Assembly: GCA_031394045.1 (NCBI GenBank)
Contig: JANMWN010000320.1
Span: 1-24,028 of the forward strand
DNA length: 24,028 nt
DNA from: JANYIP01 sp031394045
GTDB lineage: Bacteria > Actinomycetota > Actinomycetes > Prado026
Direction: 5' to 3'
Shown here: positions 1-8,829 of the stretch, piece after piece
How the letters are laid out: each line of letters begins with the position of its first letter
Position numbering within the stretch: the stretch's first letter is position 1
Program-made: the position numbers and the translations under genes
The notes under the pieces: model-generated
Told to the model about the DNA's origin: nothing
Database searches by the model: none
Seen by the model: the letters and a program-made list of their open reading frames with translations, nothing else

Positions 1-411
1 GCGCTGCGCGAGGCGCAGGAGGAGACTGGGCTGGACCCGGTCGGGGTCGAGGTCTTCGCGACGCTGCCGGACCTGTGGCTGCCCCCGAGCGGCTTCGTCG
101 TGACGCCGGTGCTGGGCTGGTGGCGTACGCCTTCGCCGGTGTACGCCGCCGCACCGGCCGAGGTCGCCGCGGTCCACCGGGTACCCGTCGCGGAGCTGAC
201 CGAACCGGGCAACCGGCTCGTGGTGACCCACCCGAGCGGTTATGTCGGGCCGGCGTTCAAGGTCCGGGGGATGCTGGTCTGGGGGTTCACCGCCGGGCTG
301 CTCGACCGGCTCCTGGCCATCAGCGGCTGGGAGGTCCCGTGGGACCGCGACCGGACCGAGCCGTTGCCGGCCAGTGCGCTGGGGGAGTCGACGGGCGGCA
401 GCGGGCGATGA
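1..411 (+). CDS. Nudix hydrolase, C-terminal part (probable CoA pyrophosphatase)
   Basis: The gene runs in from the left edge in frame 1, so its start is missing. The first visible residues, REAQEETGL (nt 7-33), fit the second half of the Nudix box (REUxEExGU), which binds the metal and cleaves nucleoside diphosphate-X compounds. About 136 residues remain, ending in TGA at 409-411. The TGA shares four bases with the ATG of marP (ATGA), so the two genes are probably translationally coupled. In M. tuberculosis a Nudix gene of the CoA-pyrophosphatase type (Rv3672c) lies directly before marP (Rv3671c); this synteny is why I prefer CoA pyrophosphatase over other Nudix substrates. The substrate-specific signature would lie upstream of the window and cannot be checked. 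Confidence 0.85.
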   Translation, partial: ALREAQEETGLDPVGVEVFATLPDLWLPPSGFVVTPVLGWWRTPSPVYAAAPAEVAAVHRVPVAELTEPGNRLVVTHPSGYVGPAFKVRGMLVWGFTAGLLDRLLAISGWEVPWDRDRTEPLPASALGESTGGSGR

Positions 412-1592
412 ACCCGGTCGACCTGATCGTGCTGGTCCTGCTCGTCGCCTTCGCGGTGGCGGGCCTTCGGCAGGGGTTCCTGGTCTCGATCGTGTCGTTC
501 CTCGGGTTCGCCGCGGGCGGGCTGCTGGGGCTGCTGATCATCCCGCACCTGCTGGGGTCGGAGACCCCTGGCAAGACGCGAGCCCTGGTCGCCCTGGGTG
601 GCGTGCTCGTGCTGGCCACGGCCGTCCAGACCCTGGCCGCCTGGCTCGGCGGCCGGCTGCGGCAGCACCTGGTGTGGAGCCCGGCCCGCCGGGTCGACGC
701 GGCCGCCGGCGGAGTCGTGGGCATGGTCGCGGTGATGGTCGTGGCCTGGTTGCTCGGCAGCGTGCTGCTGCGCGCCGACAGCACCGTGCCGTTCGCCTCG
801 GACGCCCGTGAGTCGCAGGTGCTCGCGGCGGTCGACCGCGTCATGCCCGGAACTCCCGACCAGGTCTTCTCGGCCTTCGGCAACCTCCTGGACACCACCG
901 GGTTCCCGCAGGTGTTCAGCGACCTCACGCAGGAGCGCAGCGCCCCGGTGGCGGCGCCCGACAGCGCGATCGGGCGACTGGAGACCGTACGCCACGCGGC
1001 CGGGTCCACCGTCAAGGTCGTCGGCGACGCCAGCTCGTGCTCGCGCCGGATCGAGGGTTCCGGCTTCGTGTTCGCGCCGGAGCGGGTGATGACCAACGCG
1101 CACGTCCTGGCCGGGGTCTCCGACCCGCGGGTCTACGTCGACGGCTCGGGTCGTGGCTACCCCGCGCGGGTGGTCGAGTTCGACTCGCAGACCGACGTCG
1201 CGGTCCTGCTCGTACCCGGGCTGCCGCTCGCGCCGCTCTCGTTCGGTGGGGTCGCCGCACAGGGCACCGACGCGGCGGCGATCGGCTATCCCGGCGACGG
1301 CCCGCTGGTCGTGAGCCCGGCCCGGGTGCGCGGCACCACCCGAGCGGTGGGCCAGGACATCTATGGAGCCGGCCGGGTCGTACGCACGATCTACGCCCTG
1401 CGCGCGGTCGTCCGCCCTGGCAACTCCGGGGGACCTCTTGTGGGCACCGACGGCCGGGTCCTCGGCGTGGTGTTCGCGGCGTCGAAGGACAACCCCGACA
1501 CGGGCTACGCGCTCACGGCCGCGCAGGTGTCGCAGGTCGCGGCTGACGGGCGTACGGCGACGGACCCGGTCCCGACCGGCCGCTGCGACTGA
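408..1592 (+). CDS. marP: MarP-like membrane-anchored serine protease (CvpA + trypsin-like domain)
   Basis: A 394-residue protein, close to the 397 residues of M. tuberculosis MarP. Residues 1-125 hold four hydrophobic segments (about 5-20, 25-47, 58-79, 97-120), a CvpA/colicin-V-production-type membrane domain. A chymotrypsin-fold protease domain follows on the outer side. The triad is visible: His232 in TNAHVLAG, Asp263 in QTDVAVL, Ser340 in RPGNSGGP. Cys211 and Cys393 sit at the two ends of the protease domain, where MarP forms its stabilising disulfide, so the redox-controlled fold is probably kept. In mycobacteria MarP maintains intrapericellular pH under acid stress and processes the peptidoglycan hydrolase RipA. 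The ATG at 408 overlaps the Nudix stop; longer in-frame upstream starts only cover the Nudix gene and are rejected. Confidence 0.95.
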   Translation: MNPVDLIVLVLLVAFAVAGLRQGFLVSIVSFLGFAAGGLLGLLIIPHLLGSETPGKTRALVALGGVLVLATAVQTLAAWLGGRLRQHLVWSPARRVDAAAGGVVGMVAVMVVAWLLGSVLLRADSTVPFASDARESQVLAAVDRVMPGTPDQVFSAFGNLLDTTGFPQVFSDLTQERSAPVAAPDSAIGRLETVRHAAGSTVKVVGDASSCSRRIEGSGFVFAPERVMTNAHVLAGVSDPRVYVDGSGRGYPARVVEFDSQTDVAVLLVPGLPLAPLSFGGVAAQGTDAAAIGYPGDGPLVVSPARVRGTTRAVGQDIYGAGRVVRTIYALRAVVRPGNSGGPLVGTDGRVLGVVFAASKDNPDTGYALTAAQVSQVAADGRTATDPVPTGRCD

Positions 1593-1614
1593 TCAGGCTG
1601 TCGCGACTGATCAG
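1585..1614. repeat. 12-bp direct repeat carrying both stop codons of a convergent gene pair
   Basis: GCGACTGATCAG occurs at 1585-1596 and again at 1603-1614, an 18-bp offset. The first copy supplies the TGA of marP (1590-1592). The second supplies the TGA of the Holin-X gene on the minus strand (TCA at 1611-1613). Because the core CTGATCAG is palindromic, each copy holds a stop for either strand. It looks like a local duplication. Confidence 0.6.
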
Positions 1615-2081
1615 CCGGAGGGCTTGCTGATCCCGAGGTCGGCGGCCCGGTTCGCGGCGGCCCGGTCTACCGCAGCCCGGTTCGCGTTGGCGCGGTCGGC
1701 CAGTGCGGCCTTGGTCTCGGCGAGGGCGGCCACGGCACGCTGCGGGCCCTTGATCCGCTTGAACCGGCGTATGCCCAGGAACACCAGGATCGCCGCGATG
1801 AGCAGGTAGACGCCCGCGACGACGAGGAACGCCGCCCAGGCGGGCATCACGACGGCAAGCCCGAGCGCGGCGGCGATCGACAGCAGGACCGTGGCGAGCA
1901 GCATCAGGAAGCCGGCGGCGAGGGCGAGCCCACCGCCCACGGCGCCCTCCTTGACCTGCTCCTGAACCTCGGTCTTGGCGAGCTCGATCTCCAGGCGTAC
2001 CAACGACGACACGTTGGTGGTGACGCTCGAGACGAGCTCCCCGAGCGAGGGGTCCGAGGCGGGCCGGACGGTCGCGGTCAT
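1611..2081 (-). CDS. Phage holin family / actinobacterial Holin-X membrane protein
   Basis: A 156-residue protein matching the putative Actinobacterial Holin-X family (formerly DUF1469): a short amphipathic N-terminus (LVRLEIELAKTEVQEQ), two long hydrophobic segments (about residues 48-78 and 81-103), then a basic loop (GIRRFKRIKG). The C-terminal 45 residues are rich in Ala, Arg, Asp and Asn and look like a low-complexity amphipathic helix. AAGGAG lies six bases before the ATG at 2081. The family is chromosomal and widespread in actinobacteria; the holin name comes from topology, and no lytic role is shown. No endolysin or other phage gene is nearby, so I read it as a housekeeping membrane protein of unknown function. 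It converges with marP, with 18 bases between the stops. Confidence 0.85.
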   Translation of the reverse strand: MTATVRPASDPSLGELVSSVTTNVSSLVRLEIELAKTEVQEQVKEGAVGGGLALAAGFLMLLATVLLSIAAALGLAVVMPAWAAFLVVAGVYLLIAAILVFLGIRRFKRIKGPQRAVAALAETKAALADRANANRAAVDRAAANRAADLGISKPSG

Positions 2082-2322
2082 GCAGGCTCCTTCATCAGGT
2101 CCGTCGCATCATGCCCGACTTCGACACCGGATCTCGACCCAAGGGGCGGGTTCCCCCTCGGGCGGGGTCGTTTCGCGTGTACACACCCTGCTGCCGTTCC
2201 TGCTCGGCTGGGCCGTGGACACCTGGATCCTGTTGGCCGTGCTGGGCTTCGTCGTCGGCGCAGTGCACCTGGGCCGACATCAGGTTCGACGCAGCCCGAC
2301 CGCCGGGCCGTCGACCGGCTAG
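2080..2322 (+). CDS. Possible small single-span membrane protein (weak)
   Basis: An open frame ends at the TAG of 2320-2322. Its last 50 codons encode a plausible membrane helix (LLPFLLGWAVDTWILLAVLG, then FVVGAVHL) followed by a positive tail (GRHQVRRS). The start is unclear: ATG 2080 would make 80 residues but overlaps the divergent Holin-X start, and an internal GTG near 2215 would cut into the helix. No convincing ribosome binding site is seen. I recognise no family. The frame could be a small real gene, a decayed remnant, or chance in GC-rich DNA. Confidence 0.25.
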   Translation: MQAPSSGPSHHARLRHRISTQGAGSPSGGVVSRVHTLLPFLLGWAVDTWILLAVLGFVVGAVHLGRHQVRRSPTAGPSTG

Positions 2323-2337
2323 GCGCCGTCCTCGGCG

Positions 2338-3038
2338 CTATCCGACGGGGATCGGCGCGAGCTCGATCTGGGTTCGACAGTCGGAGGTGGCGATCACCCA
2401 TGCGCCCATCGTGGGATTCAGGGCGACAAGGAGGTATTCGATTCCGTCCATGCGAGAGGACAGGTGAACGTTGGGTGTGAAGAGCGGTTCGTGGTGGGCG
2501 ACGCGGTTGCGCAGGTTGTTCAGATTGATCACGGATCCGTGGATCGCTGAGCGATTCGTGCCGGATGGAAAGGCGCGGCGAGGTACGGCGTCCAGAGGGA
2601 TGCGGTAAGGCGCTTCGATGTCAGGCGGCACCAGAAGCCAAACATCAACTCCGTCACGATCTTGCCCCTGCCCGCTCCTCTGACATGGTCACGTGCCGAT
2701 TGGAGCAGCGCCCGGAGGTCGGCCTCTTCGGCATCCATCTTCTGCAGGTTCGCGGAACGGTCTGGTGCGCTGGCGGATCTAAACAGCGTGAACGACGGAT
2801 CCGCTGCCCAGTCTGGGCCGCCCTCAGCCCGCAGGCAGCGGTCGTAGGCGTTGCGAAGTCCGACTTCCAGGTACCCGATGTCCCGCATCAGTGCTGACGC
2901 CATCGCGGTGTTCCACTCGTAGAGTGCCAGCCCGCGGACTCGATCGCCGGCCGCGTCCACGTACCCGGCTATCCGCGGCACGGAGAGCCATCCGCTGGCC
3001 TCCTGCTCGGGCACTCCCGACAGCGGCAGAGCGCCCAC
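2338..3038 (-). pseudogene. Abi-like (Abi_2/AbiD-F type, HEPN) protein, frameshifted
   Basis: Two overlapping minus-strand frames together make one Abi-like protein. The upstream frame gives the N-terminal two thirds (LSVPRIAGYV, LYEWNTAMASALMRDIGYLE, MFGFWCRLTS, SLWTPYLAA) and then stops at 2529. The downstream frame, ending at 2338, continues with INLNNLRNRVAHHEPLF. Restoring one C in the CCTTT tract near 2570-2574 joins them as LAAPFPSGTNRSAIHG, the expected family order. RNRVAH is the Rx4H motif of HEPN RNases, so the break separates the catalytic motif from the start codon. I chose GTG 3038 because CCGGAG precedes it by eight bases; the frame is open to 3236, but that would run into acs. 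Two 60-base lines I counted are about 58-62% GC, visibly below the neighbours, which suggests transfer. Abi_2 proteins are linked to phage-induced abortive infection. A sequencing error remains possible. Confidence 0.75.
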
Positions 3039-3059
3039 TAGGTTGACTCCGGCCGGGTA

Positions 3060-3122
3060 GGGGGCTTCTAATGGCGTCAAGCCCCGACGGATCGCCTCTG
3101 CGCAAGCAAGCCCCTCGGGGCT
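3060..3122 (-). promoter_or_regulatory. Leader of the Abi-like gene with mutually exclusive hairpins
   Basis: Reading toward the Abi-like start, four blocks occur in order: AGCCCC (3122-3117), GGGGCTT (3114-3108), GGGGCTT (3085-3079), AAGCCCC (3067-3061). Blocks 1 and 2 can pair, and 3 and 4 can pair. Alternatively 2 can pair with 4, or 1 with 3. The last block ends 22 bases before the proposed GTG start. The layout resembles an attenuator or antitoxin-like leader RNA, but no function is shown. If the gene really starts at 3236 this stretch would be coding. Confidence 0.3.
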
Positions 3123-3171
3123 AAGCCTTGCCCTGAGAGTAGCGGGGGTGCCGCCAGCGCTCACGACCCGA

Positions 3172-3189
3172 CCTAGCCGGTGTGCCCGG

Positions 3190-3194
<5 letters not shown>
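3172..3194 (-). terminator. Hairpin at the 3' end of acs
   Basis: CCTAGCCGG (3172-3180) and CCGGCTAGG (3186-3194) form a perfect 9-bp stem around a 5-base loop. The acs stop codon (TAG, plus-strand CTA at 3190-3192) lies inside the stem. There is no U tract, which is common for actinobacterial terminators. Confidence 0.6.
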
Positions 3195-5148
<1,954 letters not shown>

Positions 5149-5243
5149 TGGTTCCCTTCCGGCTGCTGGTCCGATGGTGCAGGTCTTCGTGCCGCGCACG
5201 TTACCGGGCACGCCCCGGCACCGCAGCGGCCGTACCCCGGTCG

Positions 5244-5249
5244 TACGCT
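5244..5249 (+). promoter_or_regulatory. -10-like TACGCT before a leaderless GTG start
   Basis: TACGCT fits TANNNT and lies exactly seven bases before the GTG at 5257. No ribosome binding site is present, so transcription could begin at the start codon itself. No good -35 is seen. Confidence 0.35.
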
Positions 5250-5256
5250 CGGGCGC

Positions 5257-6033
5257 GTGACGGCCGACCCGCTCGCGGCACTTGCCGCCCTGCCTGGTGT
5301 GTTCGAGGCCGTCGAGGCGGCCCGTGGTTCGGTCGACGCGTTGCTGCGCGACCTGCGGGGCCCGGCCCTGCGGCGGCGGGTGCCGGAGGTGACGGCGGAG
5401 TCCCTGCGCCGGGCCGCGTGGGCGTCCACGTGCCTGGAGATCGGCGGGCCGGGGGTGCCCTGGGCGCTCGACACGTTCGCGCCGCCCTTCGCCGACGACC
5501 CGGACGGGGCGACCGCCCGGGGCGCGTTGCGCGTGACGACCGAGCTGGCGTCGCTGGCGGGTGTCTGGGGTCGGGCGCCGATGCAGGCGCTGGCGCGGCT
5601 GCACACCCTTGCGGCGGCCGACAGCGTCGCCGAGGAGTGGCTCGGCCGGCCCCGGCCCGAGGACGGCGTACCCGATCGGCTCGCAGCGCTGGCCGTGCTC
5701 GTGACCAGCGCGACCGAGGCGCCTGCGGTGGTGGTGTCGGCGGTCGTGCTCGGTGAGCTGATGGCGCTGCACCCCTTCGTCGCGGGCAACGGTCTGGTGG
5801 CGCGTGCCGCCGCCCGGCTGGTGCTCCTCGACCGCGGGCTGGACCCGCAGGCGGTGAGCGTCCCCGAGGAGGGCCTGCTCGAGCTGGGGGCTGATCCGAC
5901 GGCGGCGGCCCTGGCCGGCTACGTCACGGGGACCCCTGACGGGGTGGGCGGCTGGGTCGTGCACTGGGCGCAGGCAGTGGCCGTCGGCGGGCGTACCGGT
6001 CGTACGGTCGCGGCCGGGATCCTTGCCGGCTGA
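5257..6033 (+). CDS. Fic-fold protein with degenerate catalytic motif
   Basis: A 258-residue protein. HPFVAGNGLVAR (His172-Arg183) aligns with the Fic motif HxFx(D/E)GNGRxxR, but the metal-binding acidic residue is Ala176 and the first arginine is Leu180. The N-terminal ASTCLEI (Ser57-Glu61) resembles the inhibitory (S/T)xxxE(G/N) helix of class II Fic proteins, with Ile in place of Gly/Asn. Fic enzymes normally transfer AMP or a related group to a target protein. Without the acidic residue, AMP transfer seems unlikely, so this is either a pseudoenzyme or one with altered chemistry. Database entries for actinobacterial relatives beside acs are often called oxidoreductase; I see no nucleotide-binding Rossmann motif to support that. 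The GTG at 5257 is chosen for its position after the -10-like box. It is divergent from acs with 108 bases between. Confidence 0.7.
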   Translation: MTADPLAALAALPGVFEAVEAARGSVDALLRDLRGPALRRRVPEVTAESLRRAAWASTCLEIGGPGVPWALDTFAPPFADDPDGATARGALRVTTELASLAGVWGRAPMQALARLHTLAAADSVAEEWLGRPRPEDGVPDRLAALAVLVTSATEAPAVVVSAVVLGELMALHPFVAGNGLVARAAARLVLLDRGLDPQAVSVPEEGLLELGADPTAAALAGYVTGTPDGVGGWVVHWAQAVAVGGRTGRTVAAGILAG

Positions 6034-6679
6034 CTACCGGCAAGCAGCGTGGCGGACCTGGTCCCAGAACCCGGGCAGTGCCCGCAGGTCGACCTCGGTG
6101 GTACGCAGCCCGGCCTGGTCGTCGCGGACGGTCAGCTGCAGATGGTCGGCCGCAACGCCCTCTGTACTCGTCGGGCAGGTCAGCGCGAGGTGCAGGGTCA
6201 CCGAGGTCAGCTGCTCGGGGCGCAGGGTCGCGATCACGGGGTCGGCGGTCCCGCCGAGGACGGGCTCTGCCGGGGCTGACGGCACGGTCCGTACGCCGGC
6301 CTGCGGCATCGTCATCCGGAGCAGGCCGAGCGGGAAGCTGCCCTCGTTGACCAGCTGGAGGTCGAGGTCGACGCTGCCGCGGGCGAGCACCTTGGCCTGC
6401 TGGCCGGTGGTCGAGATGCGTACCTGGTGCACCCGCGGCACCAGCGCCTTGGGGCGGGTCAAGGCCAGTCAAGGCCGGTCCCGCATCAGTCGTTCCAGCA
6501 ACTTCGGGGGCCGTTGCCTGACCCCCGCCGGGCCAGAGCAGGGCCGCGGCCGCGACGGCCAGAGCTGCGACCACGGCCAGGACCGCGCGGCCAGCGCGGC
6601 TGAGGCGCCCCCGACCCGGCACCCCCACCGGCTCGTCCGGCTCCTGGCCGTGGCTGAGGAGCTCGACGTCCGGGCTCAT
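6034..6679 (-). pseudogene. Membrane-anchored extracytoplasmic protein of unknown family, frameshifted by a 10-bp duplication
   Basis: Two minus-strand frames make one protein. The first starts at ATG 6679, overlapping the pfkB stop (ATGA), with the motif GQEPDEPVG, a basic stretch and one membrane segment (VLAVVAALAVAAAALLW). The second frame, from about 6462 to 6034, holds one extracytoplasmic domain ending in Cys 45 residues after an earlier Cys and eight after a Trp. A near-perfect 10-bp tandem repeat at 6458-6477 sits at the junction. Removing one unit restores a single frame of 211 codons reading through ALTRPKALVP. The protein is a paralogue of the 7634-8770 gene: same N-terminal motif, one copy of the same Cys/Trp domain instead of two. 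I do not recognise the family. Either the mutation is real or the assembly is wrong here. Confidence 0.7.
6458..6477. repeat. 10-bp tandem duplication causing a frameshift
   Basis: GTCAAGGCCA (6458-6467) is followed directly by GTCAAGGCCG (6468-6477), nine of ten bases identical. Ten is not a multiple of three, and the two halves of the surrounding gene lie in frames that differ by exactly this shift. Confidence 0.85.
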
Positions 6680-7617
6680 GTCGATGGGGTGAAGGCGGCC
6701 GCGAGGGCGGGCGTCAGCTCGGAGCGGCGCGGTGGGTCGGCCCCCTGCCGCCCGCAGGTGATGCTCGCGACCTCGACCGCCGCGGTGACGACGTCCCGCA
6801 GCGCTGGGCCGTCGCCCACGTCGTCCCGGCCGAGCCCTCGGGCCAGCCACGCGGTCAGGAAGGCGCCGCCGAACGCGTCCCCGGCGCCGACCGTGTCCAC
6901 CACCTCGACCGGGGGTACGGGGACCTCGTACTCGGCGGCCCCGGTCAGCACGTGTACGGCTCGGGCGCCGTCGGTGAACAGCACCACGGGCACGCCGGAC
7001 CGGACCAGGTCCCGGGCCGCCACCTCGGTGGGCACCCCGGGAGCGAGGAACTCCAGGTCGTCCCCGCTGACCTTGACGACGTCGGCACGGCGCAGCACCC
7101 GGGCGATCCGGGCGTGGTAGCCGGCGTCGTCGCCGATCACGGCCGGCCGGCAGTTGGGGTCGACCAGTACGAGGACGTCGTCGGCGACCTGGTCGACGAC
7201 CTTCTCAAGGGTGCTGGCCATCGGCTCGACCACGAAGCCCAGGGTCCCGACGTGCAGGCAGCGGGTCGCCGGAGGCAGCCCGCCGCCGACGTCGCCCTCG
7301 ACCAGCCCGGCCGCGGACGTACCCGCGGTGTAGAACACGTACGAGGCTGCTCCGCCCGCGTCGAGCTCGGCCACCGCCAGCGTCGTCGGGTCTGCGGTCT
7401 GCACGCACAGGTCGAGCCCGACGCCGTCCGACTCCAGCCGGGCGCGCAGGTCGCGGCCGAAGTGGTCGGTGGACAGGCGACCGAGGAAGGCGTTGCTGCC
7501 GCCGAGGCGCGCGATGGTGCGGGCGGCGTTGTAGGGACCGCCCCCGGCGTTCGCGCTGATCTGGCCGTCGGCCGCGACGATGAGGTCGACGAGGGCTTCA
7601 CCGGCGACCACGATCAT
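6676..7617 (-). CDS. PfkB-family carbohydrate kinase (fructokinase/ribokinase-like)
   Basis: A 313-residue protein of the ribokinase/PfkB fold, which transfers phosphate from ATP to a sugar or nucleoside. The N-terminal glycine motif NAGGGPYNAARTIARLG (residues 23-39) contributes to the sugar site. The second signature DTVGAGDAFGGAFL holds the catalytic base Asp247 and the GAGD anion hole. VLVDPNCRP and VKVSGDDLEFL are typical of the fructokinase branch. The sugar cannot be fixed from sequence, and no transporter or sugar regulator is present. The gene lies between two paralogous genes for membrane-anchored proteins and overlaps the start of the downstream one by four bases, so all three probably form one transcript. 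The ATG at 7617 follows the upstream stop by 16 bases. A perfect 12-bp palindrome, GAGGCTAGCCTC (7624-7635), fills most of that gap. Confidence 0.92.
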   Translation of the reverse strand: MIVVAGEALVDLIVAADGQISANAGGGPYNAARTIARLGGSNAFLGRLSTDHFGRDLRARLESDGVGLDLCVQTADPTTLAVAELDAGGAASYVFYTAGTSAAGLVEGDVGGGLPPATRCLHVGTLGFVVEPMASTLEKVVDQVADDVLVLVDPNCRPAVIGDDAGYHARIARVLRRADVVKVSGDDLEFLAPGVPTEVAARDLVRSGVPVVLFTDGARAVHVLTGAAEYEVPVPPVEVVDTVGAGDAFGGAFLTAWLARGLGRDDVGDGPALRDVVTAAVEVASITCGRQGADPPRRSELTPALAAAFTPST

Positions 7618-7633
7618 GGGCGCGAGGCTAGCC

Positions 7634-8770
7634 TCACGAGCAGGCCTTGAGCAGCGCTGCCCGCCACTGGCCTGCGAACGACGGGTCGGGGGCGGCGCCC
7701 AACAAGGCGTGCCTCTCGTCGACCGTCACGTCGAGCACCAGCGAGGGCGGCTGCTCCCGCTCGGCCGCCTGGCAGTCCGTCACGACCCAACGCACCGACG
7801 TGAGGTACGTCGAACCGCCGTCGACGGCCACGCCCGCTGACGTCAGGGCCGGGGCGAGGAAGGACAGCGCGGCAGTGGGGTCGGAGCCGAGCGTCACGAT
7901 GGCGTCGAAGCCGGCCGCGTTGTGCAGGGAGGCGACGGCGTCGACCCTCGGCGAGGCCCCTGCGAGGGCCCTGGTGCCGCGCACGTCCATGACCTTTGCC
8001 GTCACCGCCGAGGTCGGGTCAGGGCGCGAGCACGCGGCCCTCCTCGCCTCGTCCCAGTACGCGCCGAGACCATCGAGGTCGATGACCTGCCGGCGCGCGG
8101 ACGCGGTCCCCACCTTCGTGGTGAGGTCGAGGTGGTCGACCGGTAGACCGACCAGCACCCGATCGCAGTCGACGCGCGTACGCAGGAAGATCTCGGTCGC
8201 CACGCGCGGCCGGAGCTGGACGTTCTGGGTCGTACCCGCGGTCAGCCCGCCGGGGCCCGCGTCGGGAAAGGCGCCGTCCTGCGGGACCTGCCCGTCGATC
8301 AGGGCAGCGGCGGTCGGTCCGGTGTTCGTGACGTGCAGGAAGAGCAGCACGTGCCCGCCGAAAGCGATGAAGGAGCGGTCCGCCTCCAGCGCGGAGACGG
8401 TGAGCTCGCGGAAGGTCGGGAGCTCGACGACTGAGCCGGTCGCGGGGTCCAGCAGGCCTGACGCGATCGGCCCCGCTGTCGTCGCCACGGTGTGGCTGCC
8501 GGCCGGACCCGCAGTGCTCGGTTCTGGCCCCGCGGGGCGTGCGGCCAGCCAGATCGCGCCTCCAGCCAGGGCCGATACCAGCACGTACCCGACAGCCCGG
8601 CCGCCTGCGGTCCTGGGTCGAGCCAGCCGGCCGATCCACCCGAACCGGTGGTGCCAGCGCTGGCTCTGCCGGCTCTGCTGGCTCTGCTGGCTCTGCTGGC
8701 CGTGCCGACCGACCGGGCCGTCGGGCTCCCGGCCCTGACCGATCACCTCGACCGGGGGACCGTCGCTCAT
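7634..8770 (-). CDS. Membrane-anchored protein with two repeated Cys/Trp domains, unknown function
   Basis: A 378-residue protein of no family I recognise. It starts with a cytoplasmic tail containing GREPDGPVG and a Gln/Ser tract (residues 25-37) from a 9-bp DNA repeat, followed by a basic stretch and one membrane segment (about 59-77). The rest should be outside the membrane. It holds two domain copies: Cys202 to Cys247 with Trp239, and Cys333 to Cys377 with Trp369. Each copy has Trp exactly eight residues before its last Cys and a Cys-Cys offset of 45 or 44, which suggests one disulfide per domain. The beta-rich pattern (VLLFLHVTNTGP, LHNAAGFDAIVTL) suggests Ig-like folds. The paralogue downstream of pfkB has one copy. 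ATG 8770 is the best start, though no strong ribosome binding site precedes it. Confidence 0.75.
   Translation of the reverse strand: MSDGPPVEVIGQGREPDGPVGRHGQQSQQSQQSRQSQRWHHRFGWIGRLARPRTAGGRAVGYVLVSALAGGAIWLAARPAGPEPSTAGPAGSHTVATTAGPIASGLLDPATGSVVELPTFRELTVSALEADRSFIAFGGHVLLFLHVTNTGPTAAALIDGQVPQDGAFPDAGPGGLTAGTTQNVQLRPRVATEIFLRTRVDCDRVLVGLPVDHLDLTTKVGTASARRQVIDLDGLGAYWDEARRAACSRPDPTSAVTAKVMDVRGTRALAGASPRVDAVASLHNAAGFDAIVTLGSDPTAALSFLAPALTSAGVAVDGGSTYLTSVRWVVTDCQAAEREQPPSLVLDVTVDERHALLGAAPDPSFAGQWRAALLKACS
8661..8696. repeat. 9-bp tandem repeat inside a coding region
   Basis: Unit TGGCTCTGC occurs four times in a row (8661, 8670, 8679, 8688; the second begins with C). It stays in frame and encodes the Ser/Gln tract of the membrane-anchored protein on the minus strand. 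Confidence 0.9.
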
Positions 8771-8829
8771 GTGGATGCTCGTGAGGTGGTCAATGGTTAG
8801 TCACTGCTGGCCACGGTAGCCCGGGCACG

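Noticed and set aside
1611..2081. Prophage or lysis cassette around the holin-like gene
   Set aside because: No endolysin, integrase or other phage gene is present; the family is a common chromosomal actinobacterial membrane protein.
5149..5964. 270-codon upstream extension of acs
   Set aside because: It is antisense to the Fic-like gene and low in complexity; Acs has its normal length from ATG 5148, which has a good ribosome binding site.
7624..7635. Perfect 12-bp palindrome GAGGCTAGCCTC before pfkB as an operator
   Set aside because: It has no loop and is inside an operon, overlapping a stop codon; one short palindrome in GC-rich DNA is weak evidence.
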